A DNA stretch of 64,000 nucleotides from Caballeronia telluris (GTDB lineage Bacteria; Pseudomonadota; Gammaproteobacteria; Burkholderiales; Burkholderiaceae), in contig NZ_FCNZ02000020.1 in the NCBI RefSeq assembly GCF_001544495.1, positions 41,855 through 105,854 on the forward strand. Direction: 5' to 3'. The first letter of the stretch is position 1. The number at the start of each line of letters is the position of its first letter. Shown one piece after another: positions 59,478-64,000 of the stretch. The position numbers and the translations under genes are program-made. The notes under the pieces are model-generated. The model saw nothing but the letters and a program-made list of their open reading frames with translations, searched no databases and was not told where the DNA came from.

Positions 59478-60653
59478 ATGGCAACCATCGAAACAGATCA
59501 CGCGCAGGAAGCGCAGGAAAACGAGGCGCTGATCCTCGACATGCTGGAGCGCTTCCTGAAGACCGAAGTCAAACCGTACGTGCACGCGCTCGAAGCCGCC
59601 GACGAGTATCCGCACGAGATCGTCGAGAAGATGAAGGAGATGGGGCTGTTCGGCTGCCTGATCGCGCCGGAATACGGCGGCCTCGGTCTTTCCACCTCAA
59701 CCTACGCGAAGATCATCGACCGCATGTCGGCGGTGTGGATGTCGGTGAGCGGCATCATCAATTCGCACGTCATCATGGCGATGACCGTGCAGCGCAACGG
59801 CACCGAGGAACAGAAACGCGAGTACCTGCCGCGCATGGCGACGGGCGAACTGCGCGGCGGAATCGGCCTCACCGAGCCGGACTGCGGCACTGACTTGCAA
59901 GCCATCCGCACGACGGCGCGCCGCGAAGGCGACGAGTATGTGGTCAACGGCAACAAGACCTGGATCACCAACAGCATGTACGGCAATACGCTCGCCCTGC
60001 TGGTCAAGACCGATCCGAAGGCCGAGCCGCGCCATCGCGGCATGAGCCTGCTACTGATCGAGAAGGGACCGGGCTTCGAAGTGAGCCGCAAGCTGCCCAA
60101 GCTCGGCTACAAGGGCATCGATACGTGCGAACTGACGTTCACCGATTTTCGCGTGCCGGTTTCGCGACTCATCGGCGGTGTAGAAGGCCGTGGCTTCAAG
60201 CAGATTCTCAACGGGCTGGAACTCGGGCGCATCAACGTGGCGGCGCGCGGCGTCGGCATCGCGCAGGCGGCGCTCGATGAAGCCGTGTCGTACTCGCAGC
60301 AGCGCAAGACCTTCGGCAAGCCGATCTGCAAGCATCAGGCGATCGCGCTCAAGCTCGGCGAGATGGCGACGCGCGTTCAGGCCGCGCGCCTGCTCACCGA
60401 CGCCGCCGCGCGTGCGTTCGATCGCGGCGAGCGCTGCGACATGGAAGCCGGCATGGCTAAGTATTTCGCCACGGAAGCCGGCCTCGAAAACAGCATCGAA
60501 GCGATGCGTATTCATGGCGCCTATGGCTACTCGAAGGAATTCAACGTCGAGCGTCTCTATCGGGACGCGCCGCTGCTCGTCATCGGCGAAGGCACCAACG
60601 AGATGCAGCGCATCATCATCGCCAAGCAACTGATCGAGAGGAACCCCGTATGA
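59478..60653 (+). CDS. Acyl-CoA dehydrogenase (possible methylsuccinyl-CoA/dicarboxylyl-CoA type)
   Basis: 391 residues. 'GIGLTEPDCGTDLQAIRTTARREGDEYVVNGNKTWITNSMYGNTLALLVKTD' (the Cys/Gly variant of the TEP-GSD motif), 'LGYKGIDTCELTFTDFRVP', 'QRKTFGKPICKHQAIALKLGEMA' and the catalytic Glu in 'LLVIGEGTNEMQRIIIAKQL'. Electrons go to ETF, whose beta-subunit gene lies in the same operon. In this context it could oxidise methylsuccinyl-CoA to mesaconyl-CoA. ATG at 59478 after GAGAGG; overlaps the CoA-transferase gene by 4 bp. Confidence 0.9.
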   Translation: MATIETDHAQEAQENEALILDMLERFLKTEVKPYVHALEAADEYPHEIVEKMKEMGLFGCLIAPEYGGLGLSTSTYAKIIDRMSAVWMSVSGIINSHVIMAMTVQRNGTEEQKREYLPRMATGELRGGIGLTEPDCGTDLQAIRTTARREGDEYVVNGNKTWITNSMYGNTLALLVKTDPKAEPRHRGMSLLLIEKGPGFEVSRKLPKLGYKGIDTCELTFTDFRVPVSRLIGGVEGRGFKQILNGLELGRINVAARGVGIAQAALDEAVSYSQQRKTFGKPICKHQAIALKLGEMATRVQAARLLTDAAARAFDRGERCDMEAGMAKYFATEAGLENSIEAMRIHGAYGYSKEFNVERLYRDAPLLVIGEGTNEMQRIIIAKQLIERNPV

Positions 60654-61840
60654 GTCTGCCGCTTTCAGGCGTTCGCATCGTCGCCGTCGAACAATACGGC
60701 GCCGGCCCGTTCGCGACCCAGCATCTCGCCGATCTCGGTGCCGAGATCATCAAGATCGAAAACTTCCGCGAAGGCGGCGACGTGGGGCGCCTGGTCGGCC
60801 CGCACTTCTTCGGCGAAGGCGACAGCCACTTCTTCGAAGCGTTCAACCGCAACAAGTCGAGCTTCACGCTCGATCTGAAAAAGGAAGACGCGCGGCAGGT
60901 GCTGCTCGATCTCGTCGCCACGAGCGATGCCGTCTTCAACAACCTGCGCGGCGATCTGCCCGCGAAGCTCGGCCTCACCTACGAGCAGTTGAGCCAGGCG
61001 AACCCGGCGATCGTATGCGGCCATCTGTCGGCTTACGGGCGCACCGGCAGCCGCGCGTCGTGGCCCGGCTACGACTATCTGATGCAGGCGGAGGCCGGCT
61101 ATCTCTCGATGACGGGCGAGCCCGACAGCCCGCCCGCGCGCTTCGGTCTTTCCATCATCGACCTGATGACGGGCACCACGGCCGCAATGGCGCTGCTCGC
61201 GGGCATTGTCGAGGCGCGCGCGACCGGCAAGGGACGCGACGTCGACGTGAGCCTCTTCGATGTCGCGCTGCATAACCTCGCGTATGTCGCGACGTGGTAT
61301 CTGAACGGCGACGTCGTGACCGGGCGCGACCGCCGCTCGTCGCATCCGTCGCTGACGCCGAGCCAGTTGTACAAGACCCAGGACGGCTGGATCTTCCTGA
61401 TGTGCAACAAGGAAAAGTTCTGGGGCGTGCTCGCGGAAGTGCTCGACAAGCCGTCGTGGATCACCGACGAGCGCTTCTGCAACTTCAAGGCGCGGCTCGC
61501 GAATCGCGACGTGCTGGAAAAGGAACTCGATGCCGCGCTCTCGGTTGCGACCACCGACGAATGGCTCAAGCGCCTCGGCGGCCGCGTGCCCGCCGCGCCG
61601 GTGTACGACGTGAAGCAGGCGCTCGACAACCCGTTCGTCGCGGAACGCGAGGGCGTCGTCGCGGCCGAGCATCCGCAGTTCGGCGCGATTCGCGGCGTCG
61701 CGGCGCCGGTGCGCGTAAGCGATCCGTTGCCGAAGCAGGCCGCGCCCGAACTGGGCCGCGACACGGATCGGCTGCTTGCCGAACTCGGTTACGATGCTGG
61801 CAGAATCGCCGCGCTTCGTGACCAGGCCGTGGTGCAATGA
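60650..61840 (+). CDS. CaiB/BaiF family CoA-transferase (class III)
   Basis: 396 residues. 'LPLSGVRIVAVEQYGAGPFATQHLADLGAEIIKIE' opening, 'NKSSFTLDLKKEDARQVLLDLVATSDAVFNNLRGDLPAKLGLTYEQLSQANPAIVCGHLSAYG', and the active-site Asp region 'PGYDYLMQAEAGYLSMTGEP' then 'GLSIIDLMTGTTAAMALLAGI'. Moves CoA from a donor such as succinyl-CoA onto the dicarboxylate. ATG at 60650 overlaps the ACAD stop (ATGA). Relatives include itaconate, mesaconate and glutarate CoA-transferases. Confidence 0.92.
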   Translation: MSLPLSGVRIVAVEQYGAGPFATQHLADLGAEIIKIENFREGGDVGRLVGPHFFGEGDSHFFEAFNRNKSSFTLDLKKEDARQVLLDLVATSDAVFNNLRGDLPAKLGLTYEQLSQANPAIVCGHLSAYGRTGSRASWPGYDYLMQAEAGYLSMTGEPDSPPARFGLSIIDLMTGTTAAMALLAGIVEARATGKGRDVDVSLFDVALHNLAYVATWYLNGDVVTGRDRRSSHPSLTPSQLYKTQDGWIFLMCNKEKFWGVLAEVLDKPSWITDERFCNFKARLANRDVLEKELDAALSVATTDEWLKRLGGRVPAAPVYDVKQALDNPFVAEREGVVAAEHPQFGAIRGVAAPVRVSDPLPKQAAPELGRDTDRLLAELGYDAGRIAALRDQAVVQ

Positions 61841-61872
61841 GGCTCGCATGCAGGATGCAATGAGTCGCGCAC

Positions 61873-61908
61873 AAGAGGTCGACGGACGCGCGCGTCCGTC
61901 CACCTCTT
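61873..61908. repeat. 36-bp near-perfect palindrome between CoA-transferase and GntR genes
   Basis: Two 18-bp arms meeting at 61890/61891 are reverse complements at 17 of 18 positions; the only mismatch is 61880 against 61901. There is no T-run after it, so it is not an ordinary terminator. It may be an mRNA processing or attenuation hairpin, or an operator. It decides the GntR start: a start at 61848 would place the hairpin inside the coding region. Confidence 0.8.
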
Positions 61909-61925
61909 CACGTGCAGGCACATCG

Positions 61926-62675
61926 ATGGTCACAGTACTCGGTCAGCAGCCGCGTTACATGCAACTGGCGCAGACACTCGTCAACGAGATCCAGAGCGGG
62001 CGTTATCCCGTCGGCTCGACGATCCCGACCGAATTCGAGCTTTGCGAGCAGTTCGGCGCAAGCCGCTCCACGGTGCGCGAAGCGGTCAAGCAGCTCGTGC
62101 AACTGGGCATGGTCGTACGGCAGCCGGGCGTCGGCACGACGGTCAAGGCGCTCAGGACCGAGGGCGCTTACCGGCAAGTGATGCAGCAACTGAGCGACCT
62201 GCAGCGCTATACGGCGGACACGGTGCTCGAAATTCTCTCGAAGGAGACCGAGCCGCTCGACGACCCCGCGGTCTGCGACCTGCTGCGCGCGAATCCCGGC
62301 GAGACGTGGCTGCATGTGAAGAGCCTGCGCCGCTCGCCGGGCAGCCCCGATCCGATCTGCCACACCGATGCCTACATTCATCCTGCGTTCCGCTCGCTCG
62401 TGATCGACGAGGGCGAGTTGCACACGCCGCTCTTCACGATGATCGAGCGTCAGTTCGGCGAGCAGATCGCAGAAGTGCAGCAGGAGATTCGCGCGATCGC
62501 GCTGCCCGCCGACATCGCGCGGCTCATCAACGCGAAGGCGCGCTCGCCCGCGTTGTGGATGTGCCGCCGCTATCTGAACCGGCGCGGCGATGTGGTCGAA
62601 GGCGCGATCATCATTCATCCCGCCGACCGCTACAGCTATTCCGAAACGTTCCAGCGCGGCTGGAACTCCGCATGA
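61926..62675 (+). CDS. GntR-family regulator, HutC subfamily (UTRA domain)
   Basis: 249 residues from ATG 61926. HTH: 'YMQLAQTLVNEIQSGRYPVGSTIPTEFELCEQFGASRSTVREAVKQLVQLGMVVRQPGVGTTV'. The UTRA effector domain follows, ending in 'ALWMCRRYLNRRGDVVEGAIIIHPADRYSYSETFQR'. An in-frame ATG at 61848 has a good GAGG site but would include the 36-bp palindrome and a non-family extension; both starts are possible. It most likely represses the operon through the palindrome at 56044-56057, released by a CoA ester or acid intermediate. Confidence 0.9.
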   Translation: MVTVLGQQPRYMQLAQTLVNEIQSGRYPVGSTIPTEFELCEQFGASRSTVREAVKQLVQLGMVVRQPGVGTTVKALRTEGAYRQVMQQLSDLQRYTADTVLEILSKETEPLDDPAVCDLLRANPGETWLHVKSLRRSPGSPDPICHTDAYIHPAFRSLVIDEGELHTPLFTMIERQFGEQIAEVQQEIRAIALPADIARLINAKARSPALWMCRRYLNRRGDVVEGAIIIHPADRYSYSETFQRGWNSA

Positions 62676-62693
62676 ATTGACGAGGAAACCAGC

Positions 62694-63527
62694 ATGACCT
62701 TGCGCAGTTATCTGTTCGTTCCCGGCGACCGCCCCGAGCGCTTTGCGAAGGCGCTCGCGAGCGCCGCGCATCAGGTGGTGATCGACCTCGAAGACGCCGT
62801 CGCCCCCGACGCCAAGATCGCAGCACGCGAGCAATTGTCCCAATGGCTGCGTTCGTCGTTGTCCGGCGTGGACCGTCGCCGTGTGATGGTGCGGGTCAAT
62901 GCGTCCGGCACGCCGTGGCATGCCGACGATGTCGCGATGCTGCACGACTCGCCAGTACGCGACGTGATGGTGCCGAAGTCCGAATGCCCGGAACAGCTGG
63001 GCGATATCGCGTCGCGGCTCGGCGCGGACGCGGCGCTCGTCGCGCTGGTCGAGACGGTGGCGGGCGTCGTGCGCATGCGCGAGGTCGCGAAGGCGCAGGC
63101 GGTCGCGCGGCTCGCGTTCGGTTCGTTCGACTATTGCGTCGATGCGGGGGTCGAAGGCATGGACCGTGAACTCGATGCGGTGCGCTCGGCCTTCGTCATC
63201 GAGTCGCGTTATGCCGGGCTGCCCGCGCCGGTCGATGGCGTGACGCTCGCCATCGACGACGCCGCGTTGATCGCGGAAGACGTCGCGCTTGGACGCCGCT
63301 TCGGCTTCGGCGCGAAGCTGTGCATTCATCCTAAGCAGGTCGATGCCGTGAACCGCGGATACGCGCCGAGCGACGCGGATCGCGCCTGGGCCGAACGCGT
63401 GCTCGCGCGGCTCGCCGAGAACCCGAAGGGTGCGTTCGCCGTCGACGGCAAGCTCGTCGACAAGCCGGTCATCGACCGGGCGAAGCGCATTGCTGCGGAT
63501 ACATCCATTCAGGGAGTGTCAGTGTGA
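62694..63527 (+). CDS. HpcH/HpaI (CitE-like) lyase, probable citramalyl-CoA lyase
   Basis: 277 residues. 'RSYLFVPGDRPERFAKALASAAHQVVIDLEDAVAPDAKIAAR' gives the acid cluster, 'ALVETVAGVVRMREVA' the metal Glu, 'LAFGSFDYCVDAGVE' the metal Asp, and 'KLCIHPKQVDAVN' the C-terminal family motif. Stand-alone CitE enzymes split malyl-, methylmalyl- or citramalyl-CoA; the latter yields acetyl-CoA and pyruvate. With the MaoC hydratase it fits the last step of itaconate or mesaconate breakdown. ATG at 62694; stop overlaps etfB (GTGA). Confidence 0.88.
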   Translation: MTLRSYLFVPGDRPERFAKALASAAHQVVIDLEDAVAPDAKIAAREQLSQWLRSSLSGVDRRRVMVRVNASGTPWHADDVAMLHDSPVRDVMVPKSECPEQLGDIASRLGADAALVALVETVAGVVRMREVAKAQAVARLAFGSFDYCVDAGVEGMDRELDAVRSAFVIESRYAGLPAPVDGVTLAIDDAALIAEDVALGRRFGFGAKLCIHPKQVDAVNRGYAPSDADRAWAERVLARLAENPKGAFAVDGKLVDKPVIDRAKRIAADTSIQGVSV

Positions 63528-64000
63528 AGATTCTTGTACCGGTCAAGCGTGTGGTCGACTACAACGTCAAGGTTCGCGTGAAGTCGGACGGAAGCGGCGT
63601 CGATATCGCGAACGTGAAGATGTCGATGAATCCGTTCGATGAGATCGCGGTGGAAGAAGCGATACGTCTGCGCGAAGCGGGCATTGCGACGGAAGTCGTG
63701 GCCGTGTCGTGCGGCGTGACGCAATGTCAGGAGACGCTGCGCACGGCAATGGCGATCGGCGCGGATCGCGGGATTCTGGTCGAATCGGCTGATGAATTGC
63801 AGCCGCTGGCGGTGGCGAAGATTCTCAAGGCGCTGGTCGACAAGGAGCAGCCTCAGTTGGTAATCCTCGGCAAGCAGGCCATCGACGACGATTCGAATCA
63901 GACCGGTCAGATGCTGGCCGCGCTGACGGGATTGCCGCAGGCGACGTTCGCATCGAAGGTCGTTGTAGCCAATGGCAAAGCGACCGTGTCGCGTGAAGTC
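63524..64000 (+). CDS. etfB: Electron transfer flavoprotein beta subunit, 3' end beyond the window
   Basis: 159 residues visible from GTG 63524. 'KILVPVKRVVDYNVKVRVKSDGSGVDIANVKMSMNPFDEIAVEEAIRLREAG' and 'VVAVSCGVTQCQETLRTAMAIGADRGILVE', then 'LGKQAIDDDSNQTGQMLAALTGLPQATFASKV', all standard EtfB sequence including the AMP-binding part. It accepts electrons from acyl-CoA dehydrogenases. Its start overlaps the lyase stop (GTGA), so this ETF copy is built into the operon; etfA is expected just outside the window. Confidence 0.93.
   Translation, partial: MKILVPVKRVVDYNVKVRVKSDGSGVDIANVKMSMNPFDEIAVEEAIRLREAGIATEVVAVSCGVTQCQETLRTAMAIGADRGILVESADELQPLAVAKILKALVDKEQPQLVILGKQAIDDDSNQTGQMLAALTGLPQATFASKVVVANGKATVSREV

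Overview
The window is a GC-rich chromosomal segment from a Burkholderiaceae bacterium. Gene content best fits the Caballeronia/Paraburkholderia/Burkholderia group: an H-NS protein with the 'YRDP-TG-TWSGRGR-P-W' DNA-binding core, a DUF802/DUF3348/DUF2894/OmpA locus, a KgtP-type permease, many GntR/LysR/AraC/IclR regulators and many small catabolic clusters. I see no tRNA, rRNA, transposase, phage gene or CRISPR array. The layout resembles the catabolic, regulator-dense second replicon of these bacteria, but that is inference.

Layout. 1-299: 5' end of an M20 amidohydrolase. 396-4745: GABA catabolism (gabT-gabD) with a divergent GabR-like MocR regulator that carries a one-base frameshift. 4798-7564: a membrane metallophosphoesterase flanked by two small exported proteins of similar two-repeat design. 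7866-11884: GntR regulator, SDR dehydrogenase, beta-keto-acid cleavage enzyme and MFS transporter, a likely beta-hydroxy-acid pathway. 11897-14790: isochorismatase-fold hydrolase, exported MsrB and a YadGH-like ABC exporter. 14897-22386: cupin dioxygenase, AraC regulator, acyl-CoA ligase, large acyl-CoA dehydrogenase, 3-hydroxyacyl-CoA dehydrogenase and an FAD amine oxidase, followed by a LysR gene. 23408-27879: a small double-glycine-leader protein, a DMT transporter and a periplasmic module (ankyrin protein, di-haem cytochrome c, PQQ alcohol dehydrogenase). 28219-35085: AI-2E family permease, DUF protein, exported protein, and a valine/branched-acid operon (ACAD, acyl-CoA synthetase, 3-hydroxyisobutyryl-CoA hydrolase) with a divergent AraC gene (35262-36284). 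36358-44573: small proteins, kgtP, DUF2891, sugar-acid genes (KGSADH and SMP-30) and a DHA2 efflux pump. 44734-47444: UspA, an iron-sulfur Fnr-type regulator and an EgtB-like iron enzyme. 47572-50362: IclR regulator, ShiA-like transporter and type II dehydroquinase, a quinate/shikimate module. 50375-55543: a four-gene TolQ/MotA + OmpA/MotB-like locus with DUF2894 and DUF3348, then a Cys-rich protein and H-NS. 55748-55963: remnant of a GGDEF domain. 56083-64000: a long operon (MaoC hydratase, MFS, MmgE/PrpD, ACAD, CaiB CoA-transferase, GntR, CitE-type lyase, EtfB) that reads as a route for a branched C5 dicarboxylate such as itaconate, mesaconate or methylsuccinate.

The most interesting items are: the stator-like DUF802/OmpA locus with its long repeat-built tail; the C5-dicarboxylate operon with a HutC-type operator overlapping its promoter; a motif (TGACAAAA-N3-GCCA) shared by an AraC gene and a divergent acyl-CoA operon that also has 15-bp inverted repeats; and a PQQ dehydrogenase with the extra Asp associated with lanthanide use. 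All assignments come from reading sequence and recalled family motifs; no searches were run.
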